A DNA stretch of 64,000 nt from Lacihabitans soyangensis. GTDB taxonomy: Bacteria; Bacteroidota; Bacteroidia; Cytophagales; Spirosomataceae. The position numbers were made by a program, and so were the translations under genes. The notes under the pieces were generated by a model, which worked only from the letters and a program-made list of their open reading frames with translations, was not told the origin of the DNA and did not search any database. Location of the stretch: the NCBI RefSeq assembly GCF_024343775.1, contig NZ_RJUF01000184.1, positions 23,610 to 87,609 of the forward strand, read 5' to 3'. This document shows, piece by piece, positions 8,107 to 17,361 of the stretch. Position 1 is the stretch's first letter. Each line of letters starts with the position of its first letter.

Positions 8107-8694
8107 ATGCCAAATCAGACCAAATGGTCCATCGACCAAGCCCACAGCGATATTACCTTCAAAATCAGACACTTAATGATTGCCCATGTGAAGGGTTCAT
8201 TCAAAACATTTGATGCCAATATTTACACCTATGGCACAGACTTCAGCACTGCTGAAATTGATGTTTGGATAGACGCGGCTTCCATAACAACTGGGGACGA
8301 TAATCGTGACGAACACCTCAAGGCTATGGACTTCTTAGATGTGGTAAATCACAAACAAATTTCGTTTGTTTCTAGCACAATCGGTAAGATTAATGAGGAT
8401 CAAAAACACGAATTATGGGGAGAACTAACCATAGTTGGTATCAAACAAAACGTCAAATTCGATGTGGAATTTGGTGGAATTATGAAGGACCCATGGGGAA
8501 ATGAAAGAGCGGGTTTTACGGTTACAGGCAAAATAAAAAGGGCCGACTGGGGCTTGGTTTGGAACTCCAACTTAGAGGCTGGTGGCATTATGATAGGCGA
8601 CGACATCAATATTGCTTGTGAAATAGAAGTTACCAATGTTGGCTTCAAAGACTTAAAAATGGAAGTTGAAAACTCAGCAATAGAAACAGTGTAA
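8107..8694 (+). CDS. YceI family protein
   Basis: This 195-residue YceI-like lipocalin-fold protein shows the usual opening (WSIDQAHSDITFKIRHLMIAHVKGSF) and family blocks such as EHLKAMDFLDV and GFTVTGKIKRADWGL. YceI proteins bind polyisoprenoid or amide lipids. This one lacks a signal peptide, so it should be cytoplasmic, unlike E. coli YceI. It is the first gene after promoter element copy 4 and is followed by the universal stress protein gene 36 bases on. Confidence 0.88.
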   Translation: MPNQTKWSIDQAHSDITFKIRHLMIAHVKGSFKTFDANIYTYGTDFSTAEIDVWIDAASITTGDDNRDEHLKAMDFLDVVNHKQISFVSSTIGKINEDQKHELWGELTIVGIKQNVKFDVEFGGIMKDPWGNERAGFTVTGKIKRADWGLVWNSNLEAGGIMIGDDINIACEIEVTNVGFKDLKMEVENSAIETV

Positions 8695-8730
8695 CTCTAT
8701 TATTCAATTTTAATCAAAACCCCTAATAAC

Positions 8731-9579
8731 ATGAAAACTATTCTTTTTCCGACTGATTTTAGCGACAATTCGATGCATGCCGCCCAATATGCGGGTATGT
8801 TGGCCAGACGTTTCGATGCCAAACTTATCATTGTCAATGTATTTAGCAATGTCATTTCGCTCGGAACGGACCTAAATATGATCAATGAAACCACCTTGCT
8901 CGAGGAGCAACTCCATAAGAACTCTATGCACAATTTAGAAATCTTCAGCGGGAAGGTTTTTCTAAGCACGGAGCTACCAGAGGTTCAGATAGAACACCAA
9001 TTGGTGTATGGATTTGTCACCGAAGGAATCCTAGAAATGGCTAATGCGATGAATGTCGACATGATTGTGATGGGAACAAAGGGCGTTTCCAATGTATTTG
9101 ACAAATGGATGGGCTCCAATGCCGAAAGTGTCATTAAAGCCGCCAAATGCCCCGTGTGGGTTGTACCTACAAACGCACAGCTAACTGTTCCTCAGCTATT
9201 TATCTATGCGGCTGATCTGGAGGAAGACGAGGTTTCTGCCACAAAAACGCTCTTAGATTTCTCAGTACCCTTGGGTGCAACATGCAAAGTCATACACATT
9301 CAGAATTATTTTGATAAAGACCTCAAACAAAAATCAGCCGAAACTATGGCAGACTTGAGCAAGGAATTTGACGGTAACAACATCACCTTCAAGGACTTAA
9401 AACGCAACGAAATAGTGGAGGGAATAGAAACTTATACCCGAACCCATAAACCAGACGTATTGGCTCTGGCGGTTTATGATAAAAACATTTTTAGTAACTT
9501 ATTCAATAGCAGCATTACCAAGCATTTTGTAGAAGAAAGCAAAATACCCATACTGATTTTCAAAAAAGAAAAATTATGA
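8731..9579 (+). CDS. Tandem universal stress protein (UspA family)
   Basis: This 282-residue protein contains two Usp folds, about 1-145 and 150-282. The first has the nucleotide-binding signature MGTKGVSNVFDKWMGSNAESVIKAAKCPVWVVP. The second is degenerate and lacks a clear G-2x-G-9x-G loop. Tandem Usp proteins act in stress survival, often through ATP binding. It is co-directional with YceI and overlaps the next small gene by four bases, indicating coupling. Confidence 0.9.
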   Translation: MKTILFPTDFSDNSMHAAQYAGMLARRFDAKLIIVNVFSNVISLGTDLNMINETTLLEEQLHKNSMHNLEIFSGKVFLSTELPEVQIEHQLVYGFVTEGILEMANAMNVDMIVMGTKGVSNVFDKWMGSNAESVIKAAKCPVWVVPTNAQLTVPQLFIYAADLEEDEVSATKTLLDFSVPLGATCKVIHIQNYFDKDLKQKSAETMADLSKEFDGNNITFKDLKRNEIVEGIETYTRTHKPDVLALAVYDKNIFSNLFNSSITKHFVEESKIPILIFKKEKL

Positions 9580-9794
9580 GAACCGTTGCCGAAATGAATG
9601 CCAAGATATTAAAACTATCGCAAATGATTGAAGCAGATTATCCTGAAATATCTATGTATCTAACCGAAATGCCCGTGACGATCCCGAATGTCTCTTCTCC
9701 AAAAATAAATGCGAGTACACTTTCAGAATACTACGAATCTTTAAAAATCTTGCTTAAAGATTACATTGAAAATAAAAAGAAATTAAGAATTTGA
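9576..9794 (+). CDS. Small hypothetical protein
   Basis: This 72-residue protein is predicted to be mostly helical and has no membrane segment. It starts with ATG overlapping the stop of the universal stress gene (ATGA) and is followed after 13 bases by the iron-permease-like gene. I do not recognise a domain. Tight packing in the unit supports that it is a real gene. Confidence 0.65.
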   Translation: MRTVAEMNAKILKLSQMIEADYPEISMYLTEMPVTIPNVSSPKINASTLSEYYESLKILLKDYIENKKKLRI

Positions 9795-9807
9795 TCTAAG
9801 CCCAATA

Positions 9808-10200
9808 ATGAAACGTACATACACAAAAGTCGAGAAGTTTTTTGAGAAAATAACTTACCTGATTACCGCCGTTTTAGGCAGTTCAATTACTTTTTTTCTG
9901 GCCTTAGTAATGGTGGTTTTTTGGTTTTTTAACCGTCAATACAGCCAGCACGATACCAATGAGGTCATAAGAGACTTGATTCACGGAATCACTTTTTTGA
10001 GTCTCTTTGTAATTCAAAAAGAGTTCAGCAGATTCTCGGGTTCGCTTCATTTAAAGGTAAACGAACTGGTGGCATCTACCGAAACTGCGAGCAATTCGGT
10101 GATAAACGTAGAGTCAAAAACAGAAATAGAAATACACGAATTACAGAAAGAATACGCCGAATTGGTTGAAAAAATTGAAAAACCTGAAGACAAATTATAA
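9808..10200 (+). CDS. Low-affinity iron permease family protein
   Basis: This 130-residue protein has two hydrophobic helices (about 14-38 and 52-66), the conserved QKEFSRFSGSLHLKVNELVAS stretch between the second helix and the tail, and a coiled-coil-like C-terminus. This matches the small bacterial low-affinity iron permease family. Bacterial function is not well established. It is the last gene of the YceI-Usp unit, since promoter element copy 5 begins 19 bases after its stop. Confidence 0.78.
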   Translation: MKRTYTKVEKFFEKITYLITAVLGSSITFFLALVMVVFWFFNRQYSQHDTNEVIRDLIHGITFLSLFVIQKEFSRFSGSLHLKVNELVASTETASNSVINVESKTEIEIHELQKEYAELVEKIEKPEDKL

Positions 10201-10218
10201 GTATCCCAAAGGTTAAAT

Positions 10219-10284
10219 GTGTGAATTATATAAGTGTTTTTAAGTATTCTATAACAAGGCGAACCACTATTTGCCTGACCTTTG
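10219..10284 (+). promoter_or_regulatory. Stress-island promoter element, copy 5 (beta-barrel unit)
   Basis: GTGTGAAT at 10219-10226, 24 bases, ATAAC at 10251-10255, 22 bases, ACCTTTG at 10278-10284. The start codon of the barrel gene follows 34 bases later. A TTG start at 10271 would lie inside the element and is rejected. Confidence 0.85.
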
Positions 10285-10318
10285 TATCATAATCATTTTT
10301 AATAAAAATACGATCAAA

Positions 10319-10921
10319 ATGTCAAAAATTAAACTCATTATTGTCTCTATATTATTCATTCAGGTGGGTATATTAAAAGCACAAACTTTGTCTGTTGGAC
10401 CGGTTGTTGGGGTAAACTTCTCTACCTTCTCTGGACCTACAAACACCAAGTTTTTGCCAGGTGTTGCCTTAGGGGCATTTGCAAACTATAGTGTAAACGA
10501 GCACGTAGGCATCGGAGCGAAATTTATTTATTCGCAGCTGGGTACTGACTACAAAAATGTAGACTACATCAACAGACTGCATTACTTACAAATGCCTATT
10601 ACAGCCATTTACTATTTTGGAGAGGTTGGCGATAAATTCAGACCTAAAATATTCGGCGGGCCGTACATCGGTACACTTTTAGGTGCCACACTCAAAGAAG
10701 GAGTGAAAATTACGGAAGCAAACGGAGGTCCTGTTTATAAAAAATTGGACGTTGGTGCATTGGTTGGAGTTGGATTTAACTATCGTATACAAGACCGTAC
10801 ATGGTTAAATTTGGACGCTGGCTTTAGTCAAGGATTCGCCGACGTTAATGAATCACCAACCGCCAGTTTCAAAAACCAATCCTTCGGTCTGAACGTAGGA
10901 GTGAGTTTTCCGATCAAATAA
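10319..10921 (+). CDS. Outer-membrane beta-barrel (porin-like) protein
   Basis: From ATG 10319 the protein has 200 residues with a signal peptide (hydrophobic 5-17, cleavage after LKAQ) and an eight-strand OmpA/PorT-like barrel pattern of alternating hydrophobic residues. It ends in a typical outer-membrane strand (FGLNVGVSFPIK). Family members are common in Bacteroidota and their roles are mostly unknown. It forms a single-gene unit: promoter element copy 5 upstream and a terminator hairpin 24 bases downstream. A related barrel gene is at 19593. Confidence 0.85.
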   Translation: MSKIKLIIVSILFIQVGILKAQTLSVGPVVGVNFSTFSGPTNTKFLPGVALGAFANYSVNEHVGIGAKFIYSQLGTDYKNVDYINRLHYLQMPITAIYYFGEVGDKFRPKIFGGPYIGTLLGATLKEGVKITEANGGPVYKKLDVGALVGVGFNYRIQDRTWLNLDAGFSQGFADVNESPTASFKNQSFGLNVGVSFPIK

Positions 10922-10945
10922 AACCTGAAAAGTCTATACCGCAAG

Positions 10946-10980
10946 AGTCTGTTATAAATGGTTTTATAGCAGACTTTTTG
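10946..10980 (+). terminator. Rho-independent terminator
   Basis: AGTCTGTTATAAA pairs with TTTATAGCAGACT (one mismatch) around a short loop, followed by TTTTTG. It closes the single-gene barrel unit. Confidence 0.85.
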
Positions 10981-11021
10981 TTTTAGTATTCATCTATAAA
11001 ACCTTCCAAAAAGGCAAAAAT

Positions 11022-11780
11022 ATGGTAATCGAGATAAGAAATATTTTTGACGGTATCGGAGCATTTATTTTGTTTATTTTTAGATTCTTCAAGGAGCTTT
11101 TCAAACCACCTTTGGAGTTAAAGGAATTCATAAAACAATGTTATGTAATTGGTTACAAATCACTTCCCTTGGTAGCCATAACCGGATTTATAATGGGATT
11201 GGTGCTAACACTGCAATCTAGACCTACACTTGCAGAGTTCGGGGCCGAGTCCTGGTTGCCAGGTATGGTTGCACTCTCTTTGATTAGAGAAATTGCTCCC
11301 GTGATAACGGCACTGATTTGTGCGGGTAAGGTAGCCTCTGGGATCGGAGCAGAGCTGGGTTCAATGAAAGTGACCGAACAAATAGATGCTATGGAGGTTT
11401 CGGCTATTAATCCATTCAAATATTTGGTAGTTACCCGAATACTCGCAGCCACGCTCATGATTCCGCTGCTGGTAGTATTTGCTGATGGCATTGGCATATT
11501 TGGTGGATTTGTAGGTTATAACATCCACAGCGAGCTGAACATTATCAGATACAATTCGCTAGTTTTTGAAACCCTAGGTTTTGTGGATATTTTTCCGGCA
11601 ACTATCAAGACGTTCTTCTTTGGTTTTTTTATTGGCACCATTGGCTGTTACATGGGTTTTACGGCCTCTAATGGCACTGAAAGCGTCGGAAAAGCAGCCA
11701 ATTCAGCAGTGGTTTATGCATCACTGGCCATTTTTATAATCGATATGTTGGCTGTTCAGTTGACAGATTTGATTTTCTGA
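11022..11780 (+). CDS. MlaE-type ABC permease, second copy
   Basis: This 252-residue paralogue of the permease at 5079 shares YKSLPLVAITGFIMGLV and ELGSMKVTEQIDAMEV (about 116-131). It heads the second permease-ATPase-MCE set, with a 91-base gap before the ATPase. No GTGTGAAT element lies in the 41 bases between the upstream terminator and its start, so its promoter is different or it depends on read-through. Confidence 0.9.
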   Translation: MVIEIRNIFDGIGAFILFIFRFFKELFKPPLELKEFIKQCYVIGYKSLPLVAITGFIMGLVLTLQSRPTLAEFGAESWLPGMVALSLIREIAPVITALICAGKVASGIGAELGSMKVTEQIDAMEVSAINPFKYLVVTRILAATLMIPLLVVFADGIGIFGGFVGYNIHSELNIIRYNSLVFETLGFVDIFPATIKTFFFGFFIGTIGCYMGFTASNGTESVGKAANSAVVYASLAIFIIDMLAVQLTDLIF

Positions 11781-11871
11781 AGAATTATTTTTTACAAACA
11801 AAAGCCTTTTTTAAAACCCAACCATGTTACTGTAAGGCCTTATTTGACTAGTTACGAAAAATCTCATTTCA

Positions 11872-12612
11872 GTGAAAAAACAAACTCCAATAATAGAAAT
11901 CAAAGGTCTTTTCAAATCCTTTGGCAAAGATAAAGACGTTCTGAGAGGTGTCAATATCAATGTCAATAAAGGAGAGAACTTGGTTGTTTTGGGGAAATCT
12001 GGCTCGGGAAAATCCATCACCATCAAGTGTTTGGTGAGGTTGGTGGAAGCCGACAAAGGCGAAATTAAGGTCTTTGGCACAGAACTAACAAACCTTGCAG
12101 AAGACGAGCTGAATCAGGTCAGACTACGAATAGGTTTTTTATTCCAAAATGGTGCCTTATACGACTCCATGTCTGTTAGAGAAAACCTGGCATTTCCCCT
12201 GCAAAGGCATAGACCAGAATTCACCGATACACAGATAAACATAGCCATTGAGGAAACTTTAGAAAGCGTAGGATTGATAGAAGCCATAGACAAAATGCCC
12301 TCAGAACTATCAGGAGGCATGCGGAAACGCGTTGGATTGGCAAGAACACTCATCCTTAAACCCGAAATACTTCTATACGACGAACCCACCACAGGTCTGG
12401 ACACCATCACTTCTAGGGAGATCAGCGAGTTGATCATATCCATCCAGATGAAATTCAAAACCACCTCCATCATCATCACCCACGACATGGCCTGTGCCAA
12501 GTTTACAAGCAACCGAATCGTGATATTAAGAGACGGTGTGGTGTACACCGAAGGTACTTATCAAGACTTAGAACAAAGCGAAGATCAATGGGTTAGATCA
12601 TTTTTTATATAA
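11872..12612 (+). CDS. MlaF-type ABC transporter ATPase, second copy
   Basis: This 246-residue ATPase starts with GTG. It carries Walker A GKSGSGKS (about 42-49), signature LSGGMRKRVG, Walker B ILLYDEPTTGLD and the IIITHD switch. It is paralogous to the ATPase at 5882. The GTG is accepted because the family normally begins within a few residues of IIEIKGLFKSFG and no ATG lies closer. Confidence 0.9.
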   Translation: MKKQTPIIEIKGLFKSFGKDKDVLRGVNINVNKGENLVVLGKSGSGKSITIKCLVRLVEADKGEIKVFGTELTNLAEDELNQVRLRIGFLFQNGALYDSMSVRENLAFPLQRHRPEFTDTQINIAIEETLESVGLIEAIDKMPSELSGGMRKRVGLARTLILKPEILLYDEPTTGLDTITSREISELIISIQMKFKTTSIIITHDMACAKFTSNRIVILRDGVVYTEGTYQDLEQSEDQWVRSFFI

Positions 12613-12660
12613 AACCAAAAAGAAAATATTCCGAAATACCCGAAATAAAAATTAATAGAA

Positions 12661-13545
12661 ATGAAGAAGGATTCAGGATTTAAATGGAAACTAGGCGTGT
12701 TTGTCACTGCTGGAATTCTCTTTTTCGCAGTCACGATATATTTTGTAGGCAAACAAAAAAACCTATTTGGTTCGGTAATTCACCTAAAATCCCACTTCAG
12801 AACGGTAAGCGGCTTAAAACTAGGCAATAACGTTCGTTTTTCAGGCATTAATATTGGCACCGTCGACGCCATAGAAATGATATCTGATACCTCGGTAATG
12901 GTGGAGTTGGTTATACAGAAAAATGCACAACCATTTATAAAAACCGACGCAAAGGTTGGAATCAGTTCGGACGGACTTATGGGTGAAAAAGTACTGGTTA
13001 TTTCTCCGGGCACATTTACTTTTAAGTCTGTAAAAGACAATGACATTTTGAGATCAAAAACGGCCATAGAAATGGAGGATGTCATGTTGAGCATGAAAAA
13101 AAGCATGGATAATGTGGCTCTCATATCTGACAACTTGGCCCAGTTCAGTTATAAAATCAACAATAGCAATGGTGCACTTTCAAAGCTAATTTCAGACGAG
13201 GATTTTTCCAAGAGTTTAGAAATGACACTGATAAATCTACAGAACAGTTCTGACGAATTCGCCAAATTTGCAGTTAATATGAACAACGGCAAAGGTGCAT
13301 TGTCAAAACTTATGATTGATGAGAAATTCGGAAAAACGCTAGACTCGACCATGATGAATATTCAAAACGGCACCAAAGGACTCAACGAAACCATTGATGC
13401 TGCCAAAAGCAGTATTTTACTAAAGGGATACTTCAAGAAAAAAGCCAAAGAAGACTTAAAAATAGAAACCGAAAAACAAAAACTTCGGGACGCCAAATAC
13501 GATACAAAAAATAAGATAAAAACCCCTAAGGACAGCCTAAAATAA
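12661..13545 (+). CDS. MlaD-type MCE domain protein, second copy
   Basis: This 294-residue protein has an N-terminal membrane helix (about 10-27), an MCE domain (about 37-115, RTVSGLKLGNNVRFSGINIG) and a helical C-terminal region. Two similar blocks occur there (NSNGALSKLISDEDFSKSL and NGKGALSKLMIDEKFGKTL). It ends in a long charged tail. It completes the second lipid-transport operon. Confidence 0.88.
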   Translation: MKKDSGFKWKLGVFVTAGILFFAVTIYFVGKQKNLFGSVIHLKSHFRTVSGLKLGNNVRFSGINIGTVDAIEMISDTSVMVELVIQKNAQPFIKTDAKVGISSDGLMGEKVLVISPGTFTFKSVKDNDILRSKTAIEMEDVMLSMKKSMDNVALISDNLAQFSYKINNSNGALSKLISDEDFSKSLEMTLINLQNSSDEFAKFAVNMNNGKGALSKLMIDEKFGKTLDSTMMNIQNGTKGLNETIDAAKSSILLKGYFKKKAKEDLKIETEKQKLRDAKYDTKNKIKTPKDSLK

Positions 13546-13610
13546 ACAATATAAGTTATTCAAAGCTAAATCCTAAGACGCAATTTCACTCTGCATTTAG
13601 CCTTTTGAAG

Positions 13611-13675
13611 GTGTGAATATTATAATAATGTGCAAGAATTTCGTAACAATTTTATTATAGAAAAAGAGACCTTTG
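13611..13675 (+). promoter_or_regulatory. Stress-island promoter element, copy 6 (GH130 unit)
   Basis: GTGTGAAT at 13611-13618, 24 bases, GTAAC at 13643-13647, 21 bases, ACCTTTG at 13669-13675. A 40-codon basic gene starts 21 bases later at 13697. Confidence 0.85.
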
Positions 13676-13696
13676 GAGTATAAAAAAACACTCCCA

Positions 13697-13819
13697 ATGT
13701 CAAACGAAAAAGATAACAAAGATAAGTCCGGCAAGAAATCTCCCGCCAAAAGTCTGAAAGAGAAACGTTCGGCTAAAGTGGCGAAACGTGCAGAAAAACG
13801 TAGTCCATCTTCAACCTGA
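13697..13819 (+). CDS. Very small basic protein
   Basis: ATG at 13697 opens a 40-codon frame with many Lys/Arg residues (KSGKKSPAKSLKEKR, then SAKVAKRAEKR) ending at TGA 13817-13819. No hydrophobic segment is present. Its placement directly behind promoter element copy 6 and 13 bases before the GH130 gene supports that it is translated. It may be a nucleic-acid- or ribosome-associated small protein, or a leader peptide. It lies below usual gene-calling length limits. Confidence 0.6.
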   Translation: MSNEKDNKDKSGKKSPAKSLKEKRSAKVAKRAEKRSPSST

Positions 13820-13832
13820 TATAAACAAAAAC

Positions 13833-14894
13833 ATGATGGTTGAAGTGATAAAACAAGGGATACTTTTTGAAAAAACACCCATTGAATTTGAAGATAGTGG
13901 CGTGTTGAATCCTGGAGTAGTACAGGAGGGAAACATTGTTCATATATTTTATAGAGCCGTTAGCTTTAACAACTTTTCCACTATCGGCTATTGCAAACTG
14001 GAGGGACCATCAACTATTCTTAAACGAAACAACACACCCATTATCGTACCAGAGTTTGAGTATGAATCACGTGGTGTGGAAGATCCACGGGTGGTAAAAA
14101 TAGACGAAATCTATTACCTGAGCTACACGGCCTACGATGGTATAAATGCCCTCGGAGCGTTGGCTACCTCCTCGGATTTAATCCATTGGGAAAAGAAAGG
14201 AATCATTGTTCCGCAACTAACCTACGACGAGTTCAACGATTTGACGGACCAAAAAAATATCCTAAATGATAAATACAGCAGGTTTAATGATCAAAATCAC
14301 CTTCAAACAAATACAAACAAAGAAGTATTGCTGTGGGACAAAAATTTGATTTTTTTTCCGAGAAAAATAAATGGTAAATTCTGTTTTTTGCACCGTATCA
14401 AGCCCGATATTCAGATATTGGTGAGTGTAGAATCCATAACTGACATCACCAAAGATTTTTGGCAAAAATATTTCCTAAACTTTGAGGACAACATTCTGAT
14501 GTCACCCAAATACGATCATGAGGTAAGTTACATAGGTGGTGGCTGCCCGCCCATAGAAACCTCTGAGGGTTGGCTATTTATCTATCACGGTGTCAAAGAC
14601 TCTATAAATGGTTATGTTTATTCGGCCTGTGCCGCTTTGTTAGATTTAGAACATCCAAATACCGAAATAGCCAGACTCCCCTATCCTTTGTTCGAGCCAA
14701 ACCGTGTTTGGGAAATCAATGGGGAAGTGAACAACGTATGTTTTCCTACTGGGACGGCATTGTTTGACGACAATCTTTACATCTATTACGGTGCGGCTGA
14801 CGAACGCATCGCCTATGCATCAGTTAGTATTTCCGCATTATTAAAAGAACTTAAGCTAAACACAATACATCATGAGAAATCAAAAAACGTATAA
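13833..14894 (+). CDS. GH130 family glycoside phosphorylase/hydrolase
   Basis: From ATG 13833 the product is 353 residues with a five-bladed propeller pattern and GH130 motifs: VLNPGVVQEGNIVHIFYRA near the start, ESRGVEDPRVV with the catalytic Asp, and GGGCPPIETSEGWLFIYHGV. Characterised GH130 enzymes mostly phosphorolyse beta-1,4- or beta-1,2-mannosides. An in-frame upstream start at 13788 would overlap the small basic gene and is rejected. Its 3' end overlaps the next glycosyltransferase gene by 23 bases, so the pair is coupled. A role in making or recycling a mannose-containing storage or stress glycan is inferred. Confidence 0.88.
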   Translation: MMVEVIKQGILFEKTPIEFEDSGVLNPGVVQEGNIVHIFYRAVSFNNFSTIGYCKLEGPSTILKRNNTPIIVPEFEYESRGVEDPRVVKIDEIYYLSYTAYDGINALGALATSSDLIHWEKKGIIVPQLTYDEFNDLTDQKNILNDKYSRFNDQNHLQTNTNKEVLLWDKNLIFFPRKINGKFCFLHRIKPDIQILVSVESITDITKDFWQKYFLNFEDNILMSPKYDHEVSYIGGGCPPIETSEGWLFIYHGVKDSINGYVYSACAALLDLEHPNTEIARLPYPLFEPNRVWEINGEVNNVCFPTGTALFDDNLYIYYGAADERIAYASVSISALLKELKLNTIHHEKSKNV

Positions 14895-17232
14895 CTACAA
14901 TAATAATATCCGAGGTAATGAGCTGAATATTAAATTTTTAAAGAGCCACAATAATCTGGAAAATGCATCCAAATTACCCGAAATCCTCTTCATAACATCA
15001 TTTCCGCCTCGTGAGTGTGGCATAGCCACCTACTCGCAAGACTTAATCCTTGCCTTGAAGAACAAATTCGTTAACTCCTTCAATATCAGCATTTGTGCTT
15101 TAGAGTCGGACAATGAAAAACACTCTTATCAAGAAAAAATAAAGTTTAAACTCAATACCGATCAACCTGGGTCTTTTGCAGTTCTTGCAAATGAAATAAA
15201 TCAGGACCAAAACATAGCCATGGTTATGATTCAGCATGAGTTTGGCTTTTATGTAAAAAGAGAATTCGAGTTTCAGCAATTTTTGGTAGCGATAAACAAA
15301 CCCATCGTTTTGGGTTTTCATACTGTTTTGCCAAACCCAAATGCCTCTCTGAAATTCAATGTGGTTAAAATAGCTGCCGAAAGTACGTCAATAGTCGTGA
15401 TGACCAAATCTTCTATGAAAATATTGGTAGAAGACTATGGAATAGAAGAAGATAAAATTGTCATTATACCACATGGAACGCATTTAGTTGAACATCAGGA
15501 CAAAGATTTACTCAAATTAAAGTATGATCTCGAAGGCAAAAAAGTACTCTCAACTTTTGGGTTATTGAGTTCTGGAAAAAACATAGAAACTACCATAGAT
15601 GCCTTGCCAGAAATAGTCAAAAAAAACAAAAATGTCATGTTTTTAATTATCGGCAAAACACATCCAACGGTGTTTAACCAAGAAGGTGAAAAATACCGAA
15701 ACATGCTCAAAGAAAAGGTAGAGTTTTTGGGTTTGACAAACAATGTAAGATTTGTCAACTATTTTTTACCCCTGCACGACCTGCTTGAATATTTACAACT
15801 GACTGACATTTATGTATTTACATCCAAAGACCCCAACCAAGCGGTTAGTGGAACTTTTTCGTATGCCATCAGCTGTGGTTGTCCTATTGTTTCTACTCCC
15901 ATACCGCACGCGGTAGAAGTTTTGAAACACGATGCTGGAGTTATTTTTGATTTTGGTGACTCCAAAAAATTATCTCTGGAAATCAACAAATTACTAAAAA
16001 GCAATTCGTTAAGAAAAAACATAAGTTCGATTGGTCTGCACAGCATGGCTCCCACAGCATGGGAAAACGCAGCCATAGCACATGCCTTGTTGTTTCAAAA
16101 GGTAGCTTCGAAAAAGATAGTTTTAGAATACAAAATGCCAGAGGCAAATTTGAATTATCTCAAAAAAATGACCACGAATTTTGGCATCATTCAATTTTCT
16201 ATCATACACGAGCCCGACATAAACTCGGGTTATACGGTGGACGACAACGCCCGAGCTTTGGTGGCTACTTGTATGCATTTTCAAAATACCAACGACCCCG
16301 CAGACCTGCCGTACATCAAAATATATCTAAACTTCATAGTTTTTTGCTTGCAGACTAATACTCGTTTCTTAAACTATGTTGACGAAAACAAGCAATTTAC
16401 CCAGCAAAACTACGAAACCAATCTTGAGGACTCCAACGGTAGGGCCATTTGGGCTTTGGGTTATTTAATTTCTGTAGGTGATTCGCTTCCAGAGGAGTTG
16501 GTAAAACAAGCCCACACAGCCCTTGACTTTGCCTTAACCAATATAATCGATATTCACTCTTCCAGAGCTATGGCTTTTATTATCAAAGGCTTATACTACA
16601 GAAACACGGTCAACAAAGACCTAAGGGATATTATTTTGCTGTCGCAAATGTCCAATAGATTGGTACAGATGTACCTGCATGAGTCTGAAAAAAACTGGGA
16701 CTGGTACGAAAGCTACCTGACCTACGGAAACAGTATTTTACCCGAGGCTTTGTTATGTGCCTATTTGGCTACAAGTGAGCCCATTTATAAAGAAATCGCC
16801 AAGTCTAGCTTTGATTTTTTACTTTCTAAAATATTCATTGGAGAAGGTATTAGCGTGATCTCAAACAATGGTTGGCTTCACCGCGGCGAAGAAGATAACC
16901 GCATTACACAAGGCGGTGAACAGGCTATAGACATTACCTACACCATCTTGGCATTGGATAAATTCAGGAAGGTATTTCATGAAAACAACTATTCTGAGAA
17001 AATGCGAACGGCCTTTAGCTGGTTTTTGGGAAATAATCATTTGCATCAAATAGTCTACAATCCCTGCACAGGAGGTTGTTATGACGGTCTTGAAGACACC
17101 TATATCAATATCAATCAAGGAGCGGAATCTACCGTGAGTTACTTAATGGCCAGACTAACCATGGAAAATGTAAAAAAGCCCAATCAAATACGAACCGTAG
17201 AATTGCCGCAGCAGGTCGAGGTTTACTTATGA
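14872..17232 (+). CDS. Two-domain glycosyltransferase (GT4-like plus alpha/alpha region)
   Basis: This 786-residue protein has an N-terminal GT4-type GT-B fold (about 30-400; FPPRECGIATYSQDL for the acceptor side, VIIPHGTH, and the nucleotide-sugar region DIYVFTSKDPNQAVSGTFSYAI). The C-terminal half (about 425-770) is all-helical and resembles alpha/alpha-barrel glycosidase-like domains (YTVDDNARALVA, GWLHRGEEDNRITQGGEQAIDI). It overlaps GH130 by 23 bases. Such GH130-GT pairs are known in Bacteroidota, but their product is not established. Confidence 0.82.
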   Translation: MRNQKTYNYNNNIRGNELNIKFLKSHNNLENASKLPEILFITSFPPRECGIATYSQDLILALKNKFVNSFNISICALESDNEKHSYQEKIKFKLNTDQPGSFAVLANEINQDQNIAMVMIQHEFGFYVKREFEFQQFLVAINKPIVLGFHTVLPNPNASLKFNVVKIAAESTSIVVMTKSSMKILVEDYGIEEDKIVIIPHGTHLVEHQDKDLLKLKYDLEGKKVLSTFGLLSSGKNIETTIDALPEIVKKNKNVMFLIIGKTHPTVFNQEGEKYRNMLKEKVEFLGLTNNVRFVNYFLPLHDLLEYLQLTDIYVFTSKDPNQAVSGTFSYAISCGCPIVSTPIPHAVEVLKHDAGVIFDFGDSKKLSLEINKLLKSNSLRKNISSIGLHSMAPTAWENAAIAHALLFQKVASKKIVLEYKMPEANLNYLKKMTTNFGIIQFSIIHEPDINSGYTVDDNARALVATCMHFQNTNDPADLPYIKIYLNFIVFCLQTNTRFLNYVDENKQFTQQNYETNLEDSNGRAIWALGYLISVGDSLPEELVKQAHTALDFALTNIIDIHSSRAMAFIIKGLYYRNTVNKDLRDIILLSQMSNRLVQMYLHESEKNWDWYESYLTYGNSILPEALLCAYLATSEPIYKEIAKSSFDFLLSKIFIGEGISVISNNGWLHRGEEDNRITQGGEQAIDITYTILALDKFRKVFHENNYSEKMRTAFSWFLGNNHLHQIVYNPCTGGCYDGLEDTYININQGAESTVSYLMARLTMENVKKPNQIRTVELPQQVEVYL

Positions 17233-17252
17233 GCAAAGGCAGAGATGCCTAG

Positions 17253-17318
17253 GTGTGAATTTTATAAGTTTTCGGGAATATTGTGTAATGCATAGAGAGT
17301 TCATGATTCCGACCTTTG
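17253..17318 (+). promoter_or_regulatory. Stress-island promoter element, copy 7 (YtxH unit)
   Basis: GTGTGAAT at 17253-17260, 24 bases, GTAAT at 17285-17289, 22 bases, ACCTTTG at 17312-17318. A small membrane-protein gene starts at 17362. Confidence 0.85.
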
Positions 17319-17361
17319 TAAAGAGAAATTTAGGATTTCGAAACCTTAATAAAAAGACAAA

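Noticed and set aside
10271..10318. Upstream TTG start for the porin-like protein
   Set aside because: It lies inside promoter element copy 5; ATG 10319 gives a clean signal peptide.
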